A stretch of DNA of 64,000 nucleotides from Siniperca chuatsi (GCF_020085105.1 NC_058062.1:2256001-2320000); one strand, 5' to 3'. Numbered from the stretch's first letter, positions 1 to 10,386 are shown. Numbers and translations: made by a program. Notes: a model not told the origin generated them from the sequence alone.

Positions 1-1182
1 AAGGACCAGGAGCAGATCTCGAAAGAGGCAGAGAAAAAACAATCTGTGTCATTCCTGTGTTGTAGAGCTGACCTGTTTGACAACAAGCCGCCTGTCAACA
101 TGTTCCAGCAATTACTTTACTGTAAATGTTGTCATTGTCTTTGAATAAGTCATTTTACCTGCCCAACGAGTGCGAGAAGGTGCAACTGAAACCAGCAGCA
201 GATCTAACGATTAATCTGAAAGCTGATGAGGATAATGTGTCAGAGCTGTGAGGTTATCCGAGAATAATGCACACCCTCTGGCCAATCAGAATGCATTAGA
301 AATGCACGTATCTACAATCATTTAAATAGGGTACATTCATACCGGTGGATGATTAACAATATCCAGTTCACGTCTTCATTCATCCAGGACCTGCTTGCTG
401 CGAGGCAGCAGTGTTAACGATGGAGCCACTGCGCCACCTGGACATAACAGCAGGTATTACACACCTCAGTGTACACGATCACAGGATCTATGTAGGATTA
501 TGTTTATATACATTACAGTAACGCTGCACATTCATATTAAAAAAGGATACATGGTGTAGTAATTTTTTTATAAGGGGCTGACAAAACGTTTTACTACAAA
601 CATATAGTCCCGGTTGTATACTAATACATACTAACTGTATGAGAATAACCACATCACCCCACATCACTGTAAATATGATGACATATACAACGATTACTAT
701 ATTCAGTTCAGTATGGTACCCTCATATATAAACATCACATATATTGACAAATACAGTACATGCATATGTGTTAGTTGCATATATAGACCGATATGCTAAT
801 TACAGTGTATGGTAATTATCATGATGCTTCTTCTCTTATAGATATTGATATTTGTATATGGGTGCATATAAGGTTCAGAATCAGAGATTAGTCAGGTGTA
901 ATGGATTATTAGGTTGATAATCCATTGGTGTAAACCTCCATAAAGCTGCATGTGATGGTTGGGTTCAGACTGGACAGTTTAAAAGCCGAAGCTCATGTTT
1001 TCTTCGGCCCCTGTGAGGATCTGAACCTGTAGTGGGCAGGCTGAAGTATGACGAGAGACAGAAGAGGAAGCACAGCAATTTAGATTTTATTTGCATTTCT
1101 TGGTACTGTAGTTGCTCTACACAAAAGAGAACAACATTAACATCCAAATATATTGACAAAAACAATGTGAAACAATAGACTT
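1..1182. other. AT-rich intergenic sequence, no gene seen
   Basis: I see no convincing exon here. The stretch is AT-rich with alternating purine-pyrimidine runs between about 480 and 860. A short perfect inverted repeat (GCCGAAG at 985-991 and CTTCGGC at 1002-1008) forms a 7-bp stem with a 10-base loop. No protein family is recognisable in the short open frames. Confidence 0.6.
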
Positions 1183-1565
1183 AAAGGTTCAGTGTGTAAT
1201 ATTAAGGGGGCTCTATTTATAGAATATGGCAATAATAAGTATGTTTTCATTAGTGTATAATCAACTGAAAATAAGAATCGTTGTCTTTTCATTACCTTGG
1301 AATAAGCCCTTTAGATCTACAGATCTCTTCCACGGAGGCCGCCATGTTAAACCGCCATGTTTCTACAGTAGCCCAGAAAGGACAAACCAAACACTGGCTC
1401 TACTGGGCCTTTCGCATTTTTTGTGGCTACCGGAGTTTCTCCTACATGCTGCCTGGTGGAGACGTCTGACAGCTCCACTGGGATCTGTTGTAAAGCTGCT
1501 TCTAATGGATCACTTCGATCTGCTGTCTCTACAGTGTCAGTGGTGGATATGCTGTGCTAACCTCC
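1183..1565 (-). mobile_element. MITE-like dispersed repeat (eroded)
   Basis: The left edge reads AAAGGTTCAGTGTGTAAT, close to the terminal repeat AAAGGTCCAGTGTGT found at 4182. The middle shares a long segment in opposite orientation with 4182-4480 (the stretch around GACAAACCAAACACTGGCTCT at 1371 and its complement near 4320). I recognise it as a common percomorph non-autonomous element. The right terminal repeat is not clear, so that end is approximate. The 120-aa and 62-aa open frames across it are chance frames. Confidence 0.6.
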
Positions 1566-1649
1566 AGGTATACCAGCCACGACTGTGACATAAGACAAAA
1601 GATAACTGTGTTTTTTCCATGTAAAATCTGTTATTCCAAGATAATGGAA
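1566..1649. other. short spacer before the gig2 duplication unit
   Basis: Unique-looking sequence between the MITE-like repeat and the left edge of gig2 unit A. Nothing recognisable. Confidence 0.4.
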
Positions 1650-1914
1650 ATAAGATAAATCTCTGTTACCTTGACATATTAAACTCTTATCTGAACAAAA
1701 TAAATAGTAGGGACTATTTCTTTGGTAAAAAGTAGTTCCAGTGAAAACTGTTGTGAACTGTGAATCCAGAGTTAAGGGAGAATTGTTTAGGAAGGCATGC
1801 TGCCTTTGAGTTTTTTTGGCAGCAGACATTTCAAAGGGAGAAATCTCAAAGTTAAAATATACTCATCACACTTTAAATCATAACCAGACAGCTGCTAAGA
1901 TTTAACATGACCCA

Positions 1915-1920
1915 TTTATT
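1915..1920 (-). terminator. polyadenylation signal of gig2 A
   Basis: AATAAA on the minus strand, about 110 bases after the gig2 A stop codon. The same signal sits at the matching place behind gig2 C (10272-10277). No equivalent survives behind gig2 B. Confidence 0.6.
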
Positions 1921-2029
1921 TTCCAGATTACAATGACAAAGTTGCAAAATACAATGTCATTTACTTTTTATCCAAATACATAAAAATACATTTGAACATA
2001 CAAAATAAGTTGGTAGCAGTTCGTAGAGC

Positions 2030-2527
2030 TCACATGTAGCCCCATGCACCATATCCAAAGCAGGCTTGGACTGGGCGTGGGATGATGGTACTCATGATCT
2101 TGATTTGATTGGGATCCCAGACACAATCCTCCTCCAAATCGCTCCTCACCATTCCACACCCAGGTGGTACCCAGGCGGTGTCATACACCGGGCCGTATCT
2201 GGGGTCATGCCAGGTCTTCTGACGAGGGTGGCCTTGACGATTGATGGCGATCACTTTCCCAACGTTGACCTCAACCCTAATGACGACCTTGTCATACTCA
2301 GGGTGATTCATGGGATAGCGGCTAGCTTTCTGCAGGTCTCTGCTGAGGTAGACGCCACGGCCGAGAATCCCGTCTGCAGACTGCCGAAAACCTGTGGCCA
2401 GGATGAATAGAGCACTCTGCCTGGTGGTGCCATGGTACATGATATATTTTTTATCACTAACTGGCGCAGGGAGGTCTAGTCGACCTACCCCATCGGGCAG
2501 ATCAAAGTTATCTTCAGCCCACTGCAT
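2030..2527 (-). CDS. gig2: Gig2-like PARP-fold protein, copy A (promoter-less)
   Basis: 165-aa protein of the Gig2 family (grass carp reovirus-induced gene 2), fish proteins induced by interferon and virus that resemble the PARP catalytic fold. Seen: the NAD-pocket motif YHGT (residues 31-34), GVYLS with Tyr60, then a conserved DTAWVPPGCGM segment. No PARP-type catalytic Glu is obvious, so ADP-ribosyl transfer is unproven. The chosen start (2527) matches the starts of copies B and C and lies one base after a splice acceptor (CTCCTACAG, AG at 2529-2530). An open frame continues upstream to 2641, adding 38 mostly hydrophobic residues, but it runs through what is intron in the sister genes. Very close to copy B in sequence. 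This copy has no exon 1 or ISRE of its own, so its expression is doubtful: it may depend on copy B's promoter or be a decaying copy with an intact frame. Confidence 0.8.
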   Translation of the reverse strand: MQWAEDNFDLPDGVGRLDLPAPVSDKKYIMYHGTTRQSALFILATGFRQSADGILGRGVYLSRDLQKASRYPMNHPEYDKVVIRVEVNVGKVIAINRQGHPRQKTWHDPRYGPVYDTAWVPPGCGMVRSDLEEDCVWDPNQIKIMSTIIPRPVQACFGYGAWGYM

Positions 2528-3503
2528 GCTGTAGGAGAAAGGTTTATTAGTGTAAAGATTCCATGTGAAGAAACTAAAAATCACTGCAAATAGAACAAAA
2601 CAGGAATGAAACCAGAAACCTAAGAAATGATGCAACAACATGCTACAATATCTAAGGTCTATTTTAAGTTCTGGATGTGTTTATCCTAGCTTAGCACAAA
2701 GACTGGAAAAAGCAGAGGAAAACTGTTAGCCTAGCTCGATCAAAAGAGTCTACTGCCAAGCTAGCGGCACTGCGTGGCTTTACTTAGTGAGCATTCAGAC
2801 TGAGAGCAGGCTGTGTTGATAGAGGTGTGTTTGAGTAATAAATCCAAGCATCTGAAGGCTCATCAGATGCAAAAATACTGCAGAGAGATTTATATATTTT
2901 GTTGCAACAATCGCTATGCTAACAGTAAAAATACAGCAGCCGTAGCTTTCAAAGATTTTCCAGTGTTTTACTATAATAATATCCCATGTTAGTGTAAAGA
3001 TTAGTCTTTATTCTGCTGTGCATATATTTATAGACCGTCCTGATAAATGTATCGCTTCACAGTTCTCCAACCATTATATTATTAAAATGTTGTTTCCCAT
3101 CATTTATAAAAGTGTATGGTACAATTGAATTAGTCTGACTCACAGGAAGTAGGCTGTGGGTATAAGCCTGCTATTGGCCGACTATTTTAGCCGGAATTCT
3201 TCTCCCCCTTCTGCTATCTGCGTGTTACTGTTTACACCTTCTCAACGTCGCTGAAACCTGGGCTTAGCGCCTGCCAAAACGATTGTATTTCTTTAAAACA
3301 AATCACAAACAAGCCAGAGCATTCTTCCCCCTATACCAGAATGATAATGGGTTCAGCCAGACATTTCTCCAGCGCTGAAAAGAAGTGAGGAGATAGGTCT
3401 GGCTATGCGAGACTACAATTTAACTAATACGTTGGGTTCTGAGAAAATCACAATTTTCCATCAGACTAACTTCATCTCCTCATACAAGCAGTATTAATGA
3501 TAT

Positions 3504-4022
3504 TTACTGTAAAAATGGAAACATGTAGCCCTGTGCACCATATCCATAGAAGGCTTGGACTTGGTGGGGGATGATGGTACTCATGATCTTGATTTGATTG
3601 GGATCCCAGACACAATCCTCCTCCAAATCGCTCGGCACCATTCCACACCCAGGTGGTACCCAGGCGGTGTCATACACATCGGCGTATCTGGAGTCATGCC
3701 AGGTCTTCTGACGAGGGTGGCCTTGACGATTGATGGTGATCACTTTCCCCACGTTGACCTCAACCCTAATGACGACCTTGTCATACTCAGGGTGATTAAT
3801 GGGATAGCGGCTAGCTTTCTGCAGGTCTCTGCTGAGGTAGACGCCGGGGCCGAGCATCCCGTCTGCAGACTGCCGAAAACCTGTGGCCAGGATGGACTGA
3901 GCACTCTGCCTGGTGGTGCCGTGGTACATGACATATTTTTTATCACTAACTGGCGCAGGGAGGTCCAGTCGACCTACCCCATCGGGCAGATCAAAGTCAT
4001 CTTCAGCCCACTGATACTGCAT
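3504..4022 (-). CDS. gig2: Gig2-like PARP-fold protein, copy B (chimeric C terminus)
   Basis: 172-aa Gig2 family protein in a single coding exon. Motifs: YHGT at residues 33-36, GVYLS with Tyr62, KASRY ending at Tyr73, and PPGCGM near 123-128, which together outline the PARP-like NAD fold. Start chosen at 4022, ten bases inside a splice acceptor (CTCCTACAG, exon from 4032) and aligned with copy C. Exon 1 is non-coding (6302 to about 6380) with an ISRE promoter, and the intron is 4033-6301. Oddity: copies A and C stop straight after ...GYM, while this copy reads on through FPFLQ and stops at 3504-3506, in bases belonging to copy A's intron. It has therefore lost its native stop codon and 3' UTR. 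The core domain is unaffected, so it should still be functional. Expected role: interferon-stimulated antiviral effector, probably cytoplasmic (family knowledge, not seen here). Confidence 0.85.
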   Translation of the reverse strand: MQYQWAEDDFDLPDGVGRLDLPAPVSDKKYVMYHGTTRQSAQSILATGFRQSADGMLGPGVYLSRDLQKASRYPINHPEYDKVVIRVEVNVGKVITINRQGHPRQKTWHDSRYADVYDTAWVPPGCGMVPSDLEEDCVWDPNQIKIMSTIIPHQVQAFYGYGAQGYMFPFLQ

Positions 4023-4181
4023 GTTGGTTAAACTGTAGGAGAGAGGATTATTAGTGTAAAGACTTCAGAAGGATTCCATGCGAAGAAACTAAACATCATT
4101 GTAAACAAAACAAAACAGAAATGAAACCAGAAAATTAAGAAATGATACAAGAACATGCTACAATATCTTAAGTCCATTTTA

Positions 4182-4480
4182 AAAGGTCCAGTGTGTTGGA
4201 TTTAATGGCATCTAGCAGTGAAATTGCAGTTTGCAACCATTTGAATACCCTCCCCTTCCAAGCGTGTAGGAGAAACTATGGTGGCCGCGAAACTTGTGAA
4301 AAAACGTGAAAGGCCCTCTCTAGAGCCAGTGTTTGGTTTGTCTGTTGTGGGCTACTGTAGAAACCAAGGCAGGAATTATACCATGACCTAACAGCCAGTG
4401 CCGCGGATGCCCGGAGCGTGGCCGCAATGCCCCTTCTGAAATGAACTAGCCACACGGCCACTTTGGCATGCCCTGTTTTG
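4182..4480 (+). mobile_element. MITE-like dispersed repeat in gig2 B intron
   Basis: Begins AAAGGTCCAGTGTGTTGGAT, the terminal repeat of a common percomorph element, and shares its body with 1183-1565 in opposite orientation. The distal terminal repeat is not found, so the copy is truncated or fused to the CpG-rich stretch that follows. The second copy of this family lies just outside the gig2 array, so the family flanks and invades the cluster. Confidence 0.6.
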
Positions 4481-5650
4481 AACTGACTGTTGTGCCCTTA
4501 AGAAAGTTGCAGATTTCCTCATTTAAAACTAAATGAGAACTCACGTTTCCCAGCGTCTCATGCTGGACATCAACAGTAGCACGAGATTTCTCGCGAAAAC
4601 ATAACCGCGTTAATGTAAACAATAAACATTAACAGCTAACCCGCTAGCTAACAGCTAACAACACTGAACAGTGTCAGTATTAATACGTGTGTTTCAAAGT
4701 TTACCAGGATATGGCTGCATAGTGTTAGCTAACTATGAACGTACAGAGTTTAGCTATAACTTGTGAGATCTGACGGGGTTTTTCAGTGCGATGCCACGAA
4801 AGGAGCGCACATATTGTATTGTCTGTTGAAATAACAGAAAACGGGAGGCAGCAAACCGGGTAGTTACTTTGGTAACGGCCGAAGAAAACTCCTCAAATAC
4901 TGGGACTGACACACACGACAGACGGCGAATTAACAGTGTTACGAGTCTGTGTTTAATTCGCGTGTATTTGATCCTCCAACCAGCACGTATTTTAGTGAGA
5001 AATCTTGGGAACGGTTCGCATCTCATTCCCACCGTCAGCTAACCAACGGAGGCTAGAAGCGAGTTGAGTCATTTTTGTGAATACTCCTATGATCTCAGAC
5101 TAATAGTTGCATGGGTGTTGAAACTTGTTCAGATTAATTTTGATCACCCTTAGCCTATTTATAGACTTTATTCTATCATTAAAATATAACAATAACAATT
5201 AATGTAATATATTATTCACATTTTAAAAAAATCAGACAGCATTTTGTGGAAAAAGCCAAACATTCAGTTTACAGTTTAAATAAACTCAATATTGTGTTTC
5301 AATACACTGTATCCCAATGTAATTATCACTTAGTGTTATTGCACCATTGGGTTTTGCCTTGGTGCTCTACAGTTTACTGCACAGAGATTTATATATTTTG
5401 TTGCGACAATCGCTAGGTTAACAGTAGAAATACAGCGTTCATGTTACAAAGTAATCTGCCAGGAATGAGTGCTTGCATGTATCTGATTGGCCAATGCAGC
5501 GCCTTGCCGGATTGCGGCCATGTTTTAACCAGAGCCTCTGGGTTGGTACCCCTCTTGTGTCGCTGGACTCGTGACATTCAAATGAATGAGGAGGCTGCAT
5601 TTTTTTTTTTTTTTTTTTTTAAACGCAGGGCTAAAGTCGGTCTGAATGCT

Positions 5651-5700
5651 TCCAGCAGTGCTTTGAGCTGAATGTTAACATGCTCACAATGACAATGCTA
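5651..5700 (+). repeat. fragment of GCTAACATGCT-type dispersed repeat
   Basis: Short piece (AACATGCTCACAATGACAAT) of the same family seen more fully at 23261-23680 and 53835-54150. Confidence 0.5.
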
Positions 5701-5764
5701 ATATGCCTGGCTGTAAACTTTTCTTATTCTAAGATATAGACAAAAATGCTTTTACTGGGCCCAA

Positions 5765-5885
5765 AAGGCCTAATATCACAAACCACAAATTTGCCTCAGA
5801 GGGCCTTTACAATCGGTACAGCATACGACACCCTCTATCCTTAGAGCCTCGATTTGGATAAGGAAAAAAAAACTTTAACTGGGAA
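5765..5885 (+). repeat. dispersed teleost repeat fragment
   Basis: Contains CACAAATTTGCCTCAGAGGG, then TTTACAATC and GATTTGGATAAGGAAAA, a run I recognise from many percomorph introns. It lies in the interval that separates the two halves of the ancestral gig2 intron. Confidence 0.5.
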
Positions 5886-6301
5886 ATAAAATGTAACCGT
5901 CCGTAGCTGTCAAAGACTTTCCTGAGTGTTTTTACTACAATACTGTCCCATGTCAGTATAAAGATTACTCTTTATTCTTCTGTGCATATATTTATAGTGT
6001 TCTGTTAAATGGATTGCTTCAGTTTTCCCAACCCTGACCTTATTAAAATGTTATTTCCCATCATTTATACTAGTGTATGGTACAATTTAACTAATACTAA
6101 TACCAACTATTTTGCTGCAGTGATCGTTCACGTCTGCAAACACCAGGACAAATCTGCTTTTATCAGTCAGGAAGCTCCCAGTTGAGTCAGACACATCAGC
6201 ATATTCCACTGAAGGTTTAAGAGCACGCTTTTTAATCAGACTGACTTCATCTCCTCGTACACGCAGACTTTTAGGGAAAAACTAAGTGTGTGTTCACATA
6301 C

Positions 6302-6380
6302 TTATCTCCAGCTTCCTCCAAGAGTGCACGCTGTGAGTTCACTCTGCTTCAGGCTTTGAGAGGAAATTCCATAAATGTGG
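6302..6380 (-). other. gig2: non-coding exon 1 of gig2 B
   Basis: The donor (GATAA, then GTATGT) at 6302/6301 and the exon sequence (GCACTCTTGGA and neighbours) match exon 1 of gig2 C at 11814-11895. The transcription start is not visible; it should lie between the donor and the ISRE at 6388. Confidence 0.6.
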
Positions 6381-6404
6381 GTTTGTCTTTCACTTTCGTT
6401 TCAC
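6362..6404 (-). promoter_or_regulatory. ISRE and kB-like site of gig2 B
   Basis: On the minus strand 6404-6388 reads GTGAAACGAAAGTGAAA, containing GAAAGTGAAA, a perfect GAAANNGAAA interferon-stimulated response element, plus a further adjoining GAAAC half. A kB-like GGAAATTCC lies at 6362-6370 on the exon side. The same pair in the same order lies upstream of gig2 C. By family knowledge this would bind ISGF3/IRF factors and make the gene interferon-inducible. Confidence 0.8.
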
Positions 6405-6670
6405 TTCTTGCACTGTTTTATGACTTTTGTTTACAGTAAGAGATGATGTGTTTATTTGGACGTGGTGACGTTGGACTTCTGTCCTGCCAGCCAGCAGCAG
6501 CACAGTGATCAGAGATTTTAGGGCCTTGTGAGCATGGGACTATGTTTCTACCGCTGTCTGCCTGGAAGAAAGAAGTAAAATTATAATTCTGCCCAGACGC
6601 TCATGCACAGTGGCAGATGAGCTGCATAACAGTGGGGACAATTAATCAAAGAATAACTGAATAAAGTGAA

Positions 6671-8012
6671 TAGCAACGAAACAAACAAACAAACTTCCAG
6701 CAAAAGAAAATACTTTGTGCACTTACGGAGTCAGTCAGTGTGAGAGCGCAGTCCGGCTGTGTGACTGACCGGCTTCCGCAAACAGCAGAGCGCAGCGGGG
6801 ATGTGGCGAGGACGGCTGACGGTAGCGGGTACTGTGTGTTTTATCCGATACTTTCCCACTCGCCTGCTCTCCTTAAAAACACACACAAAGCCAGATAGCG
6901 GAAGGGAGTTGAATTGTGGCGCGAGCCGGGATCGAATCTGCGGTGAGTTGATTGTGAAAATGGGTGTTTCCGGGGGTGCACACAGGTGACGAAATCCAGG
7001 GCTGCATGTCATTAGTCGTCCAACACGCCCTAGTTGCCTTCCCCTCTGGAGAATCCCTGCCGCAGGCTCAGAAACTGAAATGAACTGGGTGAGATCGACC
7101 CTCGGAGGGCTGAGGGAGCGAGTCAACAACATGCACCCCCAATGCATTGCAGTTCTGCATTTGCTGCAAGAAAATACATCCATGGTTAGGTGGCAGTAAT
7201 GCACATAAAACTATTTACCTACCAGGGACAATGCTCATGAATCAACATTTCAGTTTACACATCAGTGTCAGCTAGCTAATGCCGGGTGACATTGCTTTTC
7301 AGCTTCAATTTTTCTAATATCTCTTAGGTCTGTATGGTTGGCTTACATGTGTTCACTCTCCTAGTTAGCAGATAGTTTAAGAAAATCTCAGTGATAGCTT
7401 GATATTTTACTGAAAAATGTCATATAACTAATTGCAGTACTTGTGTGATTTCTTTATTACCAACATTATCTGTAAACGCATGGAAAATTGGTGTTTTGTA
7501 AGATATCATAAACCCGTGGCAATAAGTGATAATCATGATACTAAAATCAGAAAGTGATGCAGCTAATTACAAAGTGACTATTGCATCCTCATTGAAGTGA
7601 GTCTGCAGGTATTTCTGATGTTTTGTAAGAAGCAGTAAAGCGCTGTGGATCCATGATAGTTTTGGGCTCAAAGTGTACAAGGGCAGGTGCGCACCATTTA
7701 AATCCCTCGCCCCCTCTGCTCTGCAAGTGGCCTCCATGTGACGGATGCTGTTATGTAATACCAAGGGCTGAGGGGAAGTGAATGCGGGGAAGCTCGGCCA
7801 CAAGGCCTGCCTGAGCAGAGGTGCATCGCCCAGCCCGCTGTGCGGCTGCAGCGGCGCTTCATCTAGAGAATAGAGGTCTTGCTTTTTTTCCGCACACGCA
7901 CGCGGTTCTCAGCAAAGATACACACACTGTTCAAAGTCATATCGACATCACACCAGCAAAACATGCTCAGTGGAATAGAAAGATGGGGCTGGCAGCAGCA
8001 GTGCTGTCTGTT
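6671..8012. other. intergenic, with a CpG-rich candidate exon at 6801-6942
   Basis: A CAAAC tandem lies near 6681. The part around 6730-7130 is GC- and CpG-rich. On the plus strand an ATG at 6801 opens 47 codons ending at a good splice donor (GCG then GTGAGTTG at 6943). I cannot assign the predicted peptide to a family or find the next exon. The remainder to 8012 shows nothing I recognise. Confidence 0.3.
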
Positions 8013-8246
8013 AGTGTTTTTCCACCAAATTAGCTCTGGTCCTTGAACCTTGGTGCTGTCTAGTGAACCAGCATTTCCACCAGTTTTGAGCAGAACCATT
8101 GTAATCAAGCATGTGTCAACAGAGGGCGTTGTGCACCAACTTTTCGAGTTGCGAACCAATTTATATTTGGTCGAAATGCTCCGAACGGTTCAAAATTTGG
8201 TGCACGAACCAGAACGGAGCCGGTTCCATGCTGGTGGAAAAGGCCT
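8013..8246 (+). mobile_element. hAT-like MITE with TTTTCCACCA termini
   Basis: Inverted termini TTTTCCACCA (8018-8027) and TGGTGGAAAA (8232-8241) bracket a body with GAACC and GGTTC motifs that I recognise from fish non-autonomous hAT-type elements. No target-site duplication could be fixed. The 179-aa and 107-aa plus-strand frames over it are not genes. Confidence 0.6.
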
Positions 8247-9589
8247 ATGTTCGGACACCGCACGCGTCAGCAGTTCAGCGAGGCAGCTGCCACGCGCAGG
8301 TAGAGGTGGGCAGTGTGGCCCAACGAGTGGAACTACTAATGAAACGCAGCGGAGGACTCGTGCAAAACAATGTAAATCGAGTCAAGCCGAGCGGGCCTCC
8401 TTCAGCTTTCCAAATAAACACGATTGTTACATGAATCACTTCGAACGTTTGTCTCTGAGTCCGACTGAAAGTAGACACAGAAAGTCGCACCCTGGAATGG
8501 ACATAATGGTTAACTGCGTAGGGATCTACATCCGGGCATGGATGGATTATAAGACAATGGACCCCTGGACCAACCTAAAACTAGTGTGAGAAAAACATTT
8601 AAATAAAAATGAAAACTAACTGAAGCGATATTGTGTACTGACAAAACTAACTAAAACAAAACAAAAATGAAAAACGAAATAAAAACTAATGAAAAATACT
8701 AAACTCTGTCCTGGACACAGACATGCAAGACACCCAGACTAGACAGCACCCAAAATTAGGGTCAACTTGTGGGCTTTCGTCAAGCGGTATACAATATTGG
8801 AAGGAATACAACATCTAATTGTTTGTAAACGCATTTGATAGAATAGTGTTGACAAGACATTTTAGGAGAAGCCCTGAAATCCACACGGGAAGCCAGTTCA
8901 CCTGTGGCAAACTTTTAGAAACTGAGAAGCAGACAGGCTGCACGTGGACTGACCTATTTCCTCAGTAATTTTGATTGGGAATACCCGGTAAGATCGATTT
9001 GTTTTGTAGTTTATTTCAAAATGATTATTTCTCTGAATTACAGCCCGGACACTAATAATATCAGCTGCCATTAGCTTATAACAGTATATCGGCACATTTG
9101 CCAGCTGGTAAGTAACAAGTAACTGTAAATGCCAAACAGTGTCACTGATATTTTCAAGCAAAATAAGTGGGTTGACATGCAGCACAACACCTGTACAGGA
9201 ACAGGGTCAGTTGAGCAGCTTTTTTGAGTTTTGTTTATTGTATAATCACAATGTAAAAATCTCAAACATTTGATGGCTGCAGCTTATTGAATGTGATATT
9301 TCTGCTGTCCAACATCACCGTAAATGTAATGTGTTTGGTCTTTGGACCGTTTAAAGGATAAAACAAGACATTTGATGACAACACTTTGGGCTCTACTGTA
9401 GCACACTGACATTGTTAGACCAAAGGATTAATCTGATTAATCATCAGATTTATTGATAAAAATAATAGTTAGTTGCAGACTATCTCCAATGTAATCATAT
9501 GGACGATAATAGCTATTGTCTAATTTTTCACGTTTACACGCAACATGTGTGTCCGGATTTATATATGATGTGTAATCAGAGGTAAATCT
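8247..9589. other. intergenic, no gene seen
   Basis: Contains an A-rich, low-complexity patch with repeated AAAACTAA words at 8597-8710 and a fragment of the GATTAATC-type repeat near 9425-9480. No supported exon. Confidence 0.5.
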
Positions 9590-9790
9590 ATGTCATACAT
9601 TCAGGACTTATATACGTCCAGAGTCAGGAAATGGGGAGGAAACATCACTGCAGATCCATCACACCCTGGAGACAACCTGTTCCAGCGCTGTAGGCGCCAC
9701 AGAGCACTGTACACCAGAACAACCAGACACAAGAACAGTTTCTCCCCACATGCTGTCGCTCTGATGAACAGTTAACACCAGTCACGCAGT
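9590..9790 (+). mobile_element. degraded LINE ORF2 C-terminal fragment
   Basis: The 61-aa open frame contains ADPSHPGDNLF, then a run of Arg/His and SFSPHAVALMNS. This follows the layout of the extreme C terminus of fish LINE reverse-transcriptase proteins (DPSHP ... R-rich ... SFxPxAIxxLN). Only this short piece remains. Confidence 0.45.
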
Positions 9791-10271
9791 GTCAGGATCA
9801 ATCCCTGTGCAAAAACCCTGTGACACAAGCATCCGCTGTACCTGTACATTATATATTCTCCTTGTGCTTAGTTGAAGGTAAATGGCTGCATTTATATAAC
9901 ACTTTATAATTTTGCCAAACATACACACATGCTTGTACTGCTATCACAACTAAATGCCTAACCCTTAACCTTCAAACAGCCCTTTGAAAACACTCACACA
10001 CTTTCCAAAATTAATGTTATCTGTCACCTTGACATGTTAAACTTTTATCTGGACAAAATGAATAGTTTTGACTATTTCTTTGGCAGAAAGTAGTTCCAGT
10101 GAAAACTGTTCCTAGTGAGTCCTCCAGAGTTAAAAGGGAAATGGTTTAGAAAGTTGAGTGGCTTTTGAGTTTTTCAAATGAGGCAGCAGACGTTTCAGAG
10201 GCGGATATCTCAAAATAGAAATGTACTCCGTTTCAACAAACTGGACAGCAGCTCAGATTTAACATGACCCA

Positions 10272-10277
10272 TTTATT
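10272..10277 (-). terminator. polyadenylation signal of gig2 C
   Basis: AATAAA on the minus strand about 110 bases beyond the gig2 C stop codon, at the position matching 1915-1920 behind gig2 A. Confidence 0.6.
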
Positions 10278-10386
10278 TTCCAGGTTACAATGACACAGTA
10301 ACAAAATGCAGCGTCATTTACTTTTTATCCAAATACATAAAAATACATTTGAGCATACAAAATAAATTGGTAACAGCTCGTAGAGC

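Larger units (their letters stand above)
1650..3515 (-). repeat. gig2 duplication unit A (3' flank, coding exon, partial intron)
   Basis: From about 1650 the sequence parallels 10015 onward: the same 3' flank, polyadenylation signal, coding exon and intron. The parallel with unit C runs up to the bases ACTGTAAAAA at 3506-3515 (unit C: 11761-11770), then stops where the 3' end of gig2 B begins. The piece of unit C that would come next, the splice donor, exon 1 and ISRE promoter, is missing here. The intron also carries an old dispersed-repeat fragment (CCTAGCTTAGCACAAAGACT near 2690) that is shared with unit C. Confidence 0.85.
4033..6301 (-). other. intron 1 of gig2 B with inserted repeats
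   Basis: Donor GTATGT at 6301-6296 and acceptor CTCCTACAG ending at 4033, both at places matching gig2 C. Inside lie a MITE-like repeat (4182-4480), a CpG-rich stretch of unknown nature (about 4540-5050), a poly-T run (5601-5620) and a second dispersed repeat (5765-5885). No coding exon was recognised within it. Confidence 0.7.
3516..6670 (-). repeat. gig2 duplication unit B (coding exon, intron, exon 1, promoter)
   Basis: Parallels unit C from the coding exon through the promoter and on to about 6670 (unit C: to about 12125); both upstream flanks share CTCATG-ACAGTGGCAGATGAG-TTGCATAACA-like sequence. The intron is enlarged by repeat insertions at about 4182-5050 and 5430-5885. The old intron segments on both sides of the second insertion still match unit A (2878-2940 and 2941-3060). 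Confidence 0.8.

Noticed and set aside
3555..4031. 158-codon plus-strand open frame over gig2 B, with similar ones at 2066-2410 and 10564-10821
   Set aside because: These are antisense shadows: they exist because the gig2 coding exons are similar. The minus-strand frames carry the PARP-like motifs, splice acceptors and promoters.
8050..8589. 179-codon plus-strand frame
   Set aside because: It begins inside a MITE-like element (8013-8246) and has no recognisable domain or splice-site support.
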